Origin: Chloroflexi bacterium AL-N1
GTDB lineage: Bacteria; Chloroflexota; Chloroflexia; Chloroflexales; Roseiflexaceae
Direction of reading: 5' to 3'
NCBI GenBank assembly: GCA_013122435.1
Contig: WYDT01000024.1
Coordinates: 47,882 to 111,881 of the forward strand
DNA length: 64,000 nt
Shown in pieces: positions 34,938 to 43,747 of this stretch. Below the pieces are notes generated by a model. It was not told the DNA's origin and searched no databases. It was given only the letters and a program-made list of their open reading frames with translations. A program made the translations under genes and the position numbers. Numbering within the stretch: the stretch's first letter is position 1; each line of letters starts with the position of its first letter.

Positions 34938-35064
34938 TTGGGATGATGCCCAACTCGTGCTTCAGGCTGATCACTCTTCTCGTATCCGCTGATATACTCA
35001 GTCTACAAGGCCGGCGCACTAATAAAAATAGTATCCTCATACTGGACATGGAAGGAGTTTACCA

Positions 35065-35562
35065 ATGAGCAATAATGTTCTGGTGAAATTATTTGAGCAC
35101 AATAACTGGGCCAATCTCCAGATTCTTGAGGCTTGCGCTGCTCTGAGCGACGAGCAACTCGACGCCGAGCCACAGTCCGCTACGTTTGGGAGCATCCGTC
35201 ACACCTTGACGCATCTAGTGACCGCACAACAGGGATACTTATCATTGCTGACTCTGCCGATCGAAACCAGGCACAGAGTCTCTCCATCGTTCGCTGAGTT
35301 GTCCCAGGTTGCGCGTAGTAGTGGTGCAGGTTTGTTGGAACTGGCACGAAATGAGGCGATCACTGACTTCAAAACGCGAGTGCAAACAACAGATGGGTAT
35401 TTGATCGAACCCTGGGTGGTGCTGGTGCAGGCTATCAACCATGCGACCGAACACCGCGAGCAGATCAACAGCATGCTCAGTGCTCTGGGTGTGACTCCCT
35501 CAGAGCTTGATGGATGGACCTATGGTGAGTTTACCAACGCGGTTGTTCCGATATCAACATGA
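35065..35562 (+). CDS. DinB-family protein
   Basis: 165 residues of the DinB/YfiT four-helix bundle. Metal-type histidines are at HTLTHLV (about 49-52) and in the conserved HxxxH-like NHATEHREQINSML region near 130. Members include bacillithiol/mycothiol transferases and damage-inducible proteins, acting on thiol adducts. GGAAGGAG lies seven bases before the ATG. The actual substrate is unknown; another DinB gene is at 51621. Confidence 0.8.
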   Translation: MSNNVLVKLFEHNNWANLQILEACAALSDEQLDAEPQSATFGSIRHTLTHLVTAQQGYLSLLTLPIETRHRVSPSFAELSQVARSSGAGLLELARNEAITDFKTRVQTTDGYLIEPWVVLVQAINHATEHREQINSMLSALGVTPSELDGWTYGEFTNAVVPIST

Positions 35563-35669
35563 GTATGTCTTTGGAGGTATATGCTATTGCTGCTGATAAA
35601 CTCACGCTGGTGTGCCCAATGGATTGTCATCTATAGGTTTACCTGGTACATAACATATCAAAAAACGTC

Positions 35670-35697
35670 TTGCGTTTCAGGCTTTTGTTGGTACAAT
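35670..35697 (+). promoter_or_regulatory. Candidate promoter for SfiI-like restriction-modification operon
   Basis: TTGCGT at 35670-35675 and TACAAT at 35692-35697, spaced 16 bases, ending 46 bases before the methyltransferase start. No controller-protein box was recognised. Confidence 0.45.
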
Positions 35698-35743
35698 ACG
35701 GTCAGAATATAAGTTCTAGTCATACACAATCAAGAGAGAATCC

Positions 35744-36772
35744 ATGGCAAAGGCTAACATGAATTTCAATATGGAACGTTTGCCAAAAGAATTACAATCT
35801 GCCTTCCGTAAGTTATATCCTGATCAAACCTCTGAACAGCGGACTGAGTATCTTTCGGTAAATGAAATACACCATGGTGATGCCTTCGACCTTTTGCCTC
35901 ACATTGAACCGAACAGTATTGCTTTAAGTGTCTGGTCTCCCCCCTATTATGTGGGCAAAGAATATGAAGCCTATCTGACTTTTGAAAGTTGGCAAAGTCT
36001 CCTCAAAAACATCATTGAACTGCACTACCCAATTGTCAAACCTGGTGGGTTTCTTGTTGTAAATATTGCTGACATTCTGGTCTTCAAAGACCTGTCTATG
36101 CCAAGGGTACAAGCAGATGTTGTTCATAGAAAACGCTCATCAATCACACGAGATGATGTTCTTAAAGCACAGGCAGAACATCCAGAATATAATCGTTATC
36201 AACTTGCTAAATTGCTGAATTGTAGTGAGCAGACAATTGATCGTCGATTGAATGGAAATAATATTCGGGGTGGAAAAAGTGAGCCACAGACAAGGGTTAA
36301 GATCGTAGGTGGTATGGTTGAGCAGTGGGGGATTGATGCAGGATTTTATCCCTATGATCGCCGAGTGTGGGTAAAGGATGCTGCATGGGAAAATTCACGT
36401 TGGGCAAATTTATCCTATCGTGCAGTCGATGAGTTTGAATATTTGTATTTCTTTTGGAAGCCAGGAATTACAAAGTATGACAGAAACAGGCTGACACGTG
36501 ATGAATGGAAAAATTGGGGTTCCCGTGCTGTGTGGACGTTTCCTTCTGTCCGTGTAAATGATGATCACGAAGCAAAATTTCCTGTGGAATTACCGTTAAG
36601 GACGATCCGTTTATTAACCGACCCTGACGAGATTATTTTAGATTGTTTTATGGGATCAGGAACAACCGCAATTGCAGCGATTAGAGAAAAACGTCAATTC
36701 ATTGGGATTGAAATAGAAGAACATTATGTGACTTTATCTCGCCAAAAAGTAACTCTGGAAGCGAATCGATAA
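35744..36772 (+). CDS. DNA methyltransferase (N4-C/N6-A) of SfiI-like system
   Basis: 342 residues. The catalytic motif IV is SPPY (65-68) and the SAM motif DCFMGSGTTAIAA lies near 303-315, so the order IV before I is that of a beta-type amino-methyltransferase; the SPPY form is typical of N4-cytosine enzymes. Between them is an insert with helix-turn-helix character (YNRYQLAKLLNCSEQTIDRRLNG, about 150-172) that may help recognise DNA. It protects the host from the nuclease encoded one base downstream, with which it forms the restriction-modification pair. Confidence 0.87.
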   Translation: MAKANMNFNMERLPKELQSAFRKLYPDQTSEQRTEYLSVNEIHHGDAFDLLPHIEPNSIALSVWSPPYYVGKEYEAYLTFESWQSLLKNIIELHYPIVKPGGFLVVNIADILVFKDLSMPRVQADVVHRKRSSITRDDVLKAQAEHPEYNRYQLAKLLNCSEQTIDRRLNGNNIRGGKSEPQTRVKIVGGMVEQWGIDAGFYPYDRRVWVKDAAWENSRWANLSYRAVDEFEYLYFFWKPGITKYDRNRLTRDEWKNWGSRAVWTFPSVRVNDDHEAKFPVELPLRTIRLLTDPDEIILDCFMGSGTTAIAAIREKRQFIGIEIEEHYVTLSRQKVTLEANR

Positions 36773-36773
36773 T

Positions 36774-37496
36774 ATGCTTATCAATCCCCGAGACCTTTAC
36801 AACGATCTAGACAGACTTGAGGAAATCGAAAAAGCCTCTTTACGACTGGTAGTTCAGGCTTTATACGAATACAGGGATGACGCCCACGAAATTTTTAGAC
36901 AGGAAAGTGATAATGCCTCTGATATTGGGGAGGATATCACCAGAGAAGCACTTGATAGAATGGGTATGTCAAGGGTTGATCAAAGGCTTTTTGGTAAAGT
37001 TGATTATAAACGTGCGAGATATATTTTTCATCCAGAATATGCATTAAAGCAGGCGTTGTTTGTTGACTCAAAAGCAGAAAAAGATAGTTACGGGGTTGCA
37101 AGGATTCAAATTACACAAACATCCATGCATGTTCGTCAGGTTCGGGCAGGGGAACATATCGATATTGCAGGACATTTACCTGTTATTTTGCAATTACGTG
37201 ATGAAGAATTCCTTACAACAACAGCTTTTGTGAAGTATCACTATCTCGAAAATGAAGTAAATTGTACAAGGCAACATGAACTCGAAGCTATTACAGTAGT
37301 TGCTTTACCTAGTGGTATGTTGCAAGACAAATACAACCCGACATGCATCGATACTATTTGGATTGCCGGGCCAAATGCACCATCATTAGGTGAAGAATTT
37401 AGAACTCGCTTAAGTTTTCGACGTTTGCAGGCAAAAGCACGATGGCGTGTTCAGAAAATCCCAATGTCCCCGCATCCATTTTCCTGGATATCATAA
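36774..37496 (+). CDS. SfiI-like type II restriction endonuclease
   Basis: 240 residues. As I recall the SfiI sequence, the match runs through LEEIEKASLRLVVQALYEY (15-33), EDITREAL, RLFGKVDYKRARYI (71-84) and the core ALFVDSKAEKD (94-104). The D-x-K pair (Asp98, Lys100) with upstream Asp77 fits the PD-(D/E)xK active site of SfiI. SfiI is a tetramer that cuts two GGCCNNNNNGGCC sites together; the specificity here is inferred from similarity and could differ. The gene begins one base after the methyltransferase stop, so both are one operon. It appears intact. The family resemblance is strong but no alignment was run. Confidence 0.8.
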   Translation: MLINPRDLYNDLDRLEEIEKASLRLVVQALYEYRDDAHEIFRQESDNASDIGEDITREALDRMGMSRVDQRLFGKVDYKRARYIFHPEYALKQALFVDSKAEKDSYGVARIQITQTSMHVRQVRAGEHIDIAGHLPVILQLRDEEFLTTTAFVKYHYLENEVNCTRQHELEAITVVALPSGMLQDKYNPTCIDTIWIAGPNAPSLGEEFRTRLSFRRLQAKARWRVQKIPMSPHPFSWIS

Positions 37497-37681
37497 AGAT
37501 TTTGTTTAAGATAAAAGCATCTGAGCATGTCATGTTCCAGATAGAGAATGAAACTGTCAGTTATTGTGCTTGTCTTCTTTAATAAAGTGTCCTGGAAGGA
37601 TTATACAGCAACATTGGACGTGGGATTACGATACTTCCCATATGAAAGCTCATTGTGCGATTGATAACCTGATGTTTTTGA

Positions 37682-38251
37682 GTGGACATTAAGCCAAAAC
37701 ACTGTGTCAGCATATCAATCATTACTGGATACTTTCCCGCAGTACTCAAATGGCAAGCGCTTGCTTTTATGTGTGTTGAGTGGCCGTATATCTTTGAAGA
37801 CGACGAAAGACTTCTAACTGAAACCTATCCATCTGCACTTGAACCGATTCACTTTGTGGTCACCGAAGGCGAGACGTTGATAAGCTATGCGGCAGTCATA
37901 CACACGACGCTGGAACACGCTGACCATAGCTATCAGGTCTGTGGTTTTGGCAATATGTTTACCTTTCCGCCCTATCGAGGTGAGGGTCACGGACGCAAAG
38001 TGCTTCAGATGGCCACAGACGCTATCTCGCAGAGCGATGTTGACCTTGCGATTCTCTACTGCGAGCCAAAGCGTACAGCATTTTACGAACACGCAGGCTG
38101 GGCCATCACCCAATCCCCGACGCGTTTTGGCAATGCGACAAAGTATGAGGACCACGATGAGGAACGGATGATGCTCTTCCTTTCAGATAAGGGAAAACAA
38201 GGACGCGCCGATTTTGATGAACACCCGGTCTATGTTGACTGGACGTGGTAG
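37682..38251 (+). CDS. GNAT-type acetyltransferase with DWTW tail
   Basis: 189 residues from a GTG start. The N-terminal part reads FPAVLKWQALAFMCVEWPYIFEDD, as in aminoglycoside 2'-like GNATs, followed by FVVTEGETLISYAAVI, the acetyl-CoA loop PPYRGEGHGRKVL (about 97-109, RGEGHG matching RxxGxG) and AFYEHAGWAI. It ends in GRADFDEHPVYVDWTW, a tail repeated after two other genes nearby (38774 and 39998). The substrate is unknown; an antibiotic or amine is plausible. The start is uncertain because no ribosome site stands out. Confidence 0.7.
   Translation: MDIKPKHCVSISIITGYFPAVLKWQALAFMCVEWPYIFEDDERLLTETYPSALEPIHFVVTEGETLISYAAVIHTTLEHADHSYQVCGFGNMFTFPPYRGEGHGRKVLQMATDAISQSDVDLAILYCEPKRTAFYEHAGWAITQSPTRFGNATKYEDHDEERMMLFLSDKGKQGRADFDEHPVYVDWTW
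38195..38251 (+). repeat. DWTW tail repeat, copy 1 (coding)
   Basis: The last 57 bases of the GNAT gene, encoding QGRADFDEHPVYVDWTW and the stop. Nearly the same 3' half occurs at 38774-38826 (GTCTATGTTGACTGGACG shared) and in degenerate form at 39998-40053. Confidence 0.6.
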
Positions 38252-38391
38252 TGCGCTCATGTCCACTTCGTTGTTGAAGATGCCGAAAAGCTCTGATGTT
38301 TCCTGGTATAGTAAGTGTATACAGATACCTTGTCTGTAGAAGTGTGAGGCTGGTATATCGCTCAACCTCAAGAAATCAGGAGACATCACTC

Positions 38392-38766
38392 ATGAAGAAC
38401 ACATATCAAGAGCCTGCCCATGTGCGGGTCGGGGCAATTGTGATCCGTTGCTATGAGTTTGAGCGGATGGTGCAATTCTGGCAGGCAGCATTACACTACG
38501 TCGTTGGGTGGGTCGATCAAGGCTTTGTTATTCTGCATGATCCCTCTGGTAAAGGTCCCAACCTCTCACTGGATTAAGCCCCGGTCAAACGTACTGGTAA
38601 ACGTAGTTGGATTCACCTCGATCTGTATACGCCAAATCAATTAGGTGAAGTGGAACGGTTAGTCAGTCTGGGAGCAACGCGCTATCCATGGAGATACGAA
38701 CCGCATGCTGACTATGTTGTTCTGGAAGACCCAGATGGGAACCTTTTCTGTGTTGTTCAGGAGTAA
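38392..38766 (+). pseudogene. Glyoxalase/VOC-family gene with a premature stop
   Basis: ATG with AGGAG ten bases upstream. The frame reads VRVGAIVIRCYEFERMVQFWQAAL, a glyoxalase/bleomycin-resistance start, then NLSLD, then TAA at 38575-38577 (codon 62), then APVKRTGKRSWIHLDLYT and YVVLEDPDGNLFCVVQE to a stop at 38764-38766: a full VOC domain of 124 codons in one frame. A CAA-to-TAA change (Gln to stop) fits. Either inactivated or dependent on readthrough. Beyond the stop the frame continues into the DWTW tail. Confidence 0.8.
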
Positions 38767-38769
38767 GGT

Positions 38770-38826
38770 CAGCAAGGTCGGACTAATTTTGACACGCATA
38801 CGATCTATGTTGACTGGACGTGGTAG
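38770..38826 (+). repeat. DWTW tail repeat, copy 2
   Basis: Reads GQQGRTNFDTHTIYVDWTW and a stop, in the same frame as the preceding glyoxalase pseudogene but after its own TAA. Shares 17-18 contiguous bases with copy 1 around TATGTTGACTGGACGTGG. Confidence 0.6.
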
Positions 38827-39090
38827 TTGTGCTACCACAGTAAGTGGTCCGATATGACTCAGCTAACTGACTACATTCGGTGCGAGATATTATAATCTTC
38901 TTGGATGAGTGAGATGGGGTAAGTGCGACAGATTATTTTCCCTATAAGGTAGAGGTAATTGATAAGGTCGTCGTTTGCGACTTTGATCTGGCTAGCATTT
39001 GTGAACGCAGGCAATCGTAAAACTATCTTGAGTAGTGATAAGAAATGAAGCTCAAAATAGCTCATCATAAAAAGAAAGGTATTCAATTGT
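38827..39090. other. Intergenic spacer
   Basis: 264 bases, AT-rich in its second half, no gene supported. GAAAGG nine bases before the ATG at 39091 is the ribosome site of the epimerase gene. Confidence 0.4.
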
Positions 39091-39964
39091 ATGAAAGTTT
39101 TTGTTATCGGAGGGACTGGCTACATTGGTATGAGTTCAGTTGAGGCACTTAAGGCACGGGGACATAGTGTTGTGGCCTTGATCCGCACTGAGGCGCAGCA
39201 AGTGCCACTGCAAAAACTGGGTGTCGATACGCTGGTGGGTGATATTGCCCAGTCTGATAGTTTGGTCCCGGCCATTCAGTCGAGTAATGGCGTTGTTTAT
39301 GCTGCAGCAGGACAAAGCGAGGCGTATTCTAAAATAGAGCAGCAGGCAATTGAGCACATTCTCACTACCCTTGAAGGCAGCAACAAGCCTTTTGTGAAGA
39401 TTACCGGCAGTCTTGTATTTGGTGATACCGGACTAGATGGAAAGACAGAGACAGATGACTTTGCCGCCCCTCCTCCACTCGCTGGGGCAGCGGAATTAGC
39501 TCAAATGCTTAAGATTGCAGCGAATAAAGGCATCAGAACCGCTCAGATTTTTGCGTCTTACATTTATGGACGTGGTGGTGGCGATATTCCTCAGATGATG
39601 CTGGGGATAGCCAAACAGCGTGGTGAAAGTGTTTACATTGCTGATGGCGAAGCCATGTGGTCGAGTGTCCATGTCGACGATGTGGGTCAGTTGGTGGCAC
39701 TGGCTGTTGAGCAGGCATCTGCTGGTTCTGTGTTGTTCCCTGTTGCATCTGTAGTATCTCTAAAAGAGATTGCTCAAGCCATTGCCGATGCCACCGGAGT
39801 TGACCGGATTACTAGCTTAAGCATGGAAGAAGCGCAACAGGTACTGGGATTTTTTTGCGTTTCCGCTCACGCTCAACCAGGTATTCAGCGATAGCGCAGC
39901 CCGTGATTTGGGCTGGCAGCCTCAAGAGTTGTCATTATTAGATTCGCTCAAAACTGAATACTAA
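39091..39964 (+). pseudogene. NAD-dependent epimerase/dehydratase gene with a frameshift
   Basis: The Rossmann start GGTGYIG (residues 6-12) is followed by the family pattern, with YIYGRGGGDIPQM near 151-163 and SVHVDDVGQL near 190-199. The main frame stops at 39892-39894 after a run of seven Ts (39850-39856). Removing one T restores LGFFAFPLTLNQVFSDSAARDLGWQPQ and a stop at 39962-39964. The correction gives a full-length atypical SDR of about 290 residues. It may be a real indel or a homopolymer sequencing error. An intact 267-residue version would lack only the last 20-odd residues. Confidence 0.75.
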
Positions 39965-39994
39965 CTGCACTATTGTAACCATTGAGCATATGAT

Positions 39995-40053
39995 GGATAG
40001 CAGAGGTACGCTGCTTTTGACATGCATCCAGTCTATGCTGACTGGACATGGTG
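39995..40053 (+). repeat. DWTW tail repeat, copy 3 (degenerate)
   Basis: Reads YAAFDMHPVYADWTWW in one frame, downstream of the epimerase gene and not in any supported gene. The sequence CAGTCTATGCTGACTGGACATGG differs from copy 1 at a few positions. Confidence 0.5.
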
Positions 40054-40134
40054 GTTGCCTCCTAAACCAACTATTCATTGTATATAATGACACAAATCGC
40101 TCTTGAGTAGTTGGCTCTTTAAAAAAGGAAGCGT

Positions 40135-40593
40135 ATGCCACGTGTTCAAGCCATCGTTGTTCGAGATAATCGTGTACTGATGGTTAAGTATCAGCAGGAT
40201 GGCCAGGAGTGGTGGTGTCTGCCAGGTGGTGGGCAGGAACCTGATGAAACTTCTGCACAGGGCGCATTGCGCGAACTCCTGGAAGAATGCAATGTCAACG
40301 GTGTTGTGGGAAGTCTGCCGTACCACGTATGCTATGGCCCAGAAGACGAGACCTACTCTTTCCTGGTCGATATCGGTGAGCAAACACCTGCGCTTGGACA
40401 TGATCCTGATGTTGTGGTTGACCACTAGGTTCTTGCTGATGTCAGGTGGCTCCAACTTTACGAAATACCAGAGCGGGATCGGATATTTCTCTGGGCAGCG
40501 GGCTTGCTTGGCGTAAATACATTTTTAGTAGAGGTCGATAGTTGGGGCGATGCCACAAGCTACCCAACACTGGAAGCCTTAAGACAGAGCTAA
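40135..40593 (+). pseudogene. NUDIX hydrolase gene with a premature TAG
   Basis: AAAGGAAG precedes the ATG. The frame reads RVQAIVVRDNRVLMVKYQQDGQEWWCLPGGGQEPDETSAQGALRELLEE in pieces, with a Nudix box at about 37-59 (GGGQEPDETSAQGALRELLEE). TAG at 40426-40428 interrupts after VVDH; in the same frame VLADVRWLQLYEIPERDRIFLW continues to a TAA at 40591-40593. The whole is the usual 152-residue MutT-like length. A CAG-to-TAG change (Gln to stop) fits. The truncated 97-residue form keeps the catalytic box, so partial activity cannot be excluded. Confidence 0.75.
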
Positions 40594-40606
40594 GTTGAGG
40601 AACATT

Positions 40607-41476
40607 ATGCGTAGTGAACAAGAAATGCTTGAACTCATCGTACATACCGCAAAAGACAATGACCACATACGGGCTGCAATGATAAACGGTTCACGTGTCA
40701 ATCCTAATGCACAGCGCGATATCTTCCAAGATTTTGATATTATCTATTTTGTTACGGACATTGATTCGTTCACGAACGACCACACCTGGATAGAGCGATT
40801 CGGCGAAATCATGATTTTGCAAATGCCCGAGGCAATGGGAGATCCACCTGCGACAAATGACGGCCACTTTGCGTATCTCATGCAATTTATGGATGGCAAT
40901 CGCATTGATCTCACGCTGTTTTCTCTCGCCAAACTCTCTGAGTTTTAAAGAGAGAGTCTCAGTTCGATGCTACTGGACAAGGACGGTATTTTCGAGCCAT
41001 TGCTTGCTCCCAGTGAAAGTGACTATCTTCCACAACCACCAACCACTAGGAATTTCGCTGATTGCTGCAACGAATTTTGGTGGGTGTCCACATATGTTGC
41101 CAAAGGGTTATGGAGAGAAGAAATAACGTATGCCAAATACATGTTAGATCAGATTGTTCGCGAGCAGTTGATGAAAATGCTCACATGGCATGTGGCGATA
41201 ACAACGCAGTTCACACATGGACCGGGCAAATTCGGAAAACATCTCAAACAACACCTTGAGCCAACGCACTGGGCATTACTTGAGCAGACCTATGCCGATG
41301 CCAGTTATGATAAGACTTGGGATGCGCTACATACGATGTGTGATCTGTTTCGGACCATAGCCATTGGTGTTGCAGCATATTTTCGTTTTGATTACCCTTA
41401 CAGCGATGATGAGAAGGTTCGTGCACACCTGAAGCACGTGCAATTACTGCCCAGGGACGCGATAGAGATGTATTGA
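40607..41476 (+). pseudogene. Aminoglycoside 6-adenylyltransferase (ANT(6)/AadK-like) with a premature TAA
   Basis: GAGG six bases before the ATG. The frame carries AMINGSRVN (the GS nucleotidyltransferase loop), FQDFDIIYFVTD with the metal-binding aspartates, and after TAA at 40946-40948 continues without shift as RESLSSMLLDKDGIF, NFADCCNEFWWVSTYVAKGLWR and WDALHTMCDLFR. Together 289 codons, the normal ANT(6) size that adenylates streptomycin. The stop falls between the catalytic domain and the C-terminal helical domain. The gene is probably inactive, but two independently translated halves cannot be excluded. It lies 13 bases after the broken NUDIX gene. Confidence 0.8.
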
Positions 41477-41660
41477 TGAGGCAAGCATCTCATCAGCAAA
41501 GTCGTGGCAACAACATCTGCTTGCGGCGTGGTGTTTTTATGTGGGACATGCCCTTTGCTCATGCCTCTGCTAATGTGTTCCAGCGATGCTGCTATCATTG
41601 TTTCGTTGTTTAATCCTATGGAGTAACATTTCTCAGTTGTAGGTTTTGGTAATAAGTTGC

Positions 41661-42575
41661 ATGAGCATTCAGGTTTTCAACGATATTAACGAAAGTCATA
41701 TGGCGACGGGCTACACCGGGCGCACCGATCTGCCTGCGTTTCATATTTTCAGCCTCGAGGATACCTATCCATCGACCCGAAAGGTGATGCCGCCTTATCG
41801 GTTTAACTTCTATCAAGTGGTGCTGTTCGAGCAGTCGGATGACGCAGAACTGCATATCAATACCGAAGTAATACGTGATTTGAGCGATACTCTCTCTTTC
41901 GCATCACCAACACACGTTCTGGCATGGATTCGTGGTGCTGCCCAGCGTGGCTTCATTGTCTATTTCAAGGATTCCTTTCTGGATCATTATCCCGTTCCGG
42001 TTCTGGAGGTCTTTCCTTTTTTCCGAATGACCGAAATAAATATGCTACAGCTCACAGGTGCGGAGAAACAAACTCAACGAGACCACTTTGTGCGTCTCTT
42101 CAGCATGTTTCATAGCACACATCCCTACCGTGTTCAGATGCTCCATGCACTTCTGCTGGAATTGCTGTTCGATTGCAAGCGCCTCTATGATGCACAACAG
42201 TATGCGCTGACCCAGAGTACTCCACACGATGCATTGAATATGCGCTTTCAGCACCTGGTCAATCAGCACTACCTGGTACAAAAAACGGTACAGGAATATG
42301 CACATTTGCTGGCTATCTCGCCTGATTACCTCGGGCAGTCGGTAAAATTGGCCACCGGTAAAACAGCACACCAGGTTATTGCAGAACGCGTTCTTCTCGA
42401 AGCGAAGAAACTGCTAGTCTACACCGATTTGAGTATCGGAGAGATTGCTGACTATCTGGGATATGCGGAACCAACGCATTTTGGTCGCTTCTTCCGTCGG
42501 CAGGTTGGCAGCTCTCCGCTTGTGTGGCGTCGGCAACAATACATACTAGGGTATATCCCAAACCTCGGAAATTGA
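41661..42575 (+). CDS. AraC-family transcriptional regulator
   Basis: 304 residues from the ATG at 41661. An N-terminal sugar/cupin-like ligand domain contains MPPYRFNFYQVVLFE. The C-terminal AraC DNA-binding domain (about 205-300) has two helix-turn-helix units: VQEYAHLLAISPDYLGQSVKLATG and SIGEIADYLGYAEPTHFGRFFRRQVGSSPLVWR, the second being the family signature. It precedes the NmrA-like gene at 42737 on the same strand and probably regulates it (inference from adjacency). Confidence 0.88.
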   Translation: MSIQVFNDINESHMATGYTGRTDLPAFHIFSLEDTYPSTRKVMPPYRFNFYQVVLFEQSDDAELHINTEVIRDLSDTLSFASPTHVLAWIRGAAQRGFIVYFKDSFLDHYPVPVLEVFPFFRMTEINMLQLTGAEKQTQRDHFVRLFSMFHSTHPYRVQMLHALLLELLFDCKRLYDAQQYALTQSTPHDALNMRFQHLVNQHYLVQKTVQEYAHLLAISPDYLGQSVKLATGKTAHQVIAERVLLEAKKLLVYTDLSIGEIADYLGYAEPTHFGRFFRRQVGSSPLVWRRQQYILGYIPNLGN

Positions 42576-42736
42576 TCATTTCGCCTCGGAAGCGGGTTGC
42601 TGCAATTGGCTTAGGGTGTTGTATACTAAAGTTAGTGAGTGAAACTCATTTCAGGTCTTCTGTATTTGAGAAATGCTTCGTACTTAAAAACGAGTAACGG
42701 ATTCGCTGGTGACAAAGCTACTGTAAGGGGGATTTT

Positions 42737-43621
42737 GTGGCACAACGTACATTGATAACAGGTTCTACCGGAAACATTGGTTCAATCGTAGTCAAGCATC
42801 TTCAAGCAACCGGACATCCCTTTGTGGCTGGTGTAAAAGGTTCCGCCCGTGGTGATGAAGCCATTCCGACCGTGCAGGTCGATTTTGGTGATCCTGATCT
42901 GATGCTGCGGGCCATGGATGGGATTGATACGCTCTTTCTCTTGTTGCCCATGACCGACGATGTAGAGCGTCATGCGGAGATTGCTCTGGAGGTAGCGAAA
43001 CAATCTGGGGTCAGGCATATTGTACGCTCAAGTGCTGCGGGTGCCGACTCTGCCTCATCCTTTCCGTTACTCCAGATGCATGGCCAGATCGACGATGCGG
43101 TACGGGCTACTGGTATCGATTATACGCTGACACTGCCGTCGAGCTTTATGCAGAACTTTATCAATTTCTATGGACAAGCTATTGCTTCAGGATCAATCTA
43201 TAGTGGGGCAGGAGAGGGCAAAACGGGCTGGGTCGATGTGCGTGATCTGGGCGCAGTAAATGCCACTATCCTCCAGCACCCAGAACGATGGCGGAACCAA
43301 AGCCTGACAGTAACAGGTCCACGCGATTTTACCAAGGAAACAGCGGCTCAGATCATCGGTGATGCACTCGGTAAGGAGATTCAGGTCATACCCATCACTG
43401 ATGACGACGCCGCGCAGGTGTTCCGTCAGATGGGGATGTCCGATTTTATGGTGGGTATGCTCTCCAGCACTGATCGGATGACACGCGCAGGTGTACTCGA
43501 AGGTACTACAACTGTCGTTCGTGATGTGACAGGCAATGCACCAATTACATTTGAGGCATTCGTTCAGGATTACAAGGATGCCTGGAATCCTGCCAACTAC
43601 CAGAATCAGTCCTGGGGCTAG
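42737..43621 (+). CDS. NmrA-like NAD(P)-binding atypical SDR
   Basis: 294 residues from a GTG start. The dinucleotide-binding motif GSTGNIGSIV is at about 8-17, followed by HPFVAGVK and the conserved LFLLLPMTDDVERHAE and HIVRSSAAGADS segments of the NmrA/QorB-like atypical SDRs. These bind NAD(P) and act as quinone oxidoreductases or redox sensors. GGGGGA lies six to seven bases before the GTG. Follows the AraC gene at 161 bases, in the same direction, so the pair may be a regulator and its target. Confidence 0.85.
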   Translation: MAQRTLITGSTGNIGSIVVKHLQATGHPFVAGVKGSARGDEAIPTVQVDFGDPDLMLRAMDGIDTLFLLLPMTDDVERHAEIALEVAKQSGVRHIVRSSAAGADSASSFPLLQMHGQIDDAVRATGIDYTLTLPSSFMQNFINFYGQAIASGSIYSGAGEGKTGWVDVRDLGAVNATILQHPERWRNQSLTVTGPRDFTKETAAQIIGDALGKEIQVIPITDDDAAQVFRQMGMSDFMVGMLSSTDRMTRAGVLEGTTTVVRDVTGNAPITFEAFVQDYKDAWNPANYQNQSWG

Positions 43622-43747
43622 CACATATAGGGTACTCAATGATAGAGAGGAGAAATCTTTTGATCAACGGTATGATTATCACTGTCTGTTCGTTGGTGTT
43701 GCAGATATTGGAATGTATTGTTACAAACCAGATAACCCGATCATTCA

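Noticed and set aside
38392..41476. Reassignment of TAA/TAG to glutamine in this organism
   Set aside because: All backbone genes in the window end at TAA, TAG or TGA in the usual way, so the in-frame stops are treated as local mutations.
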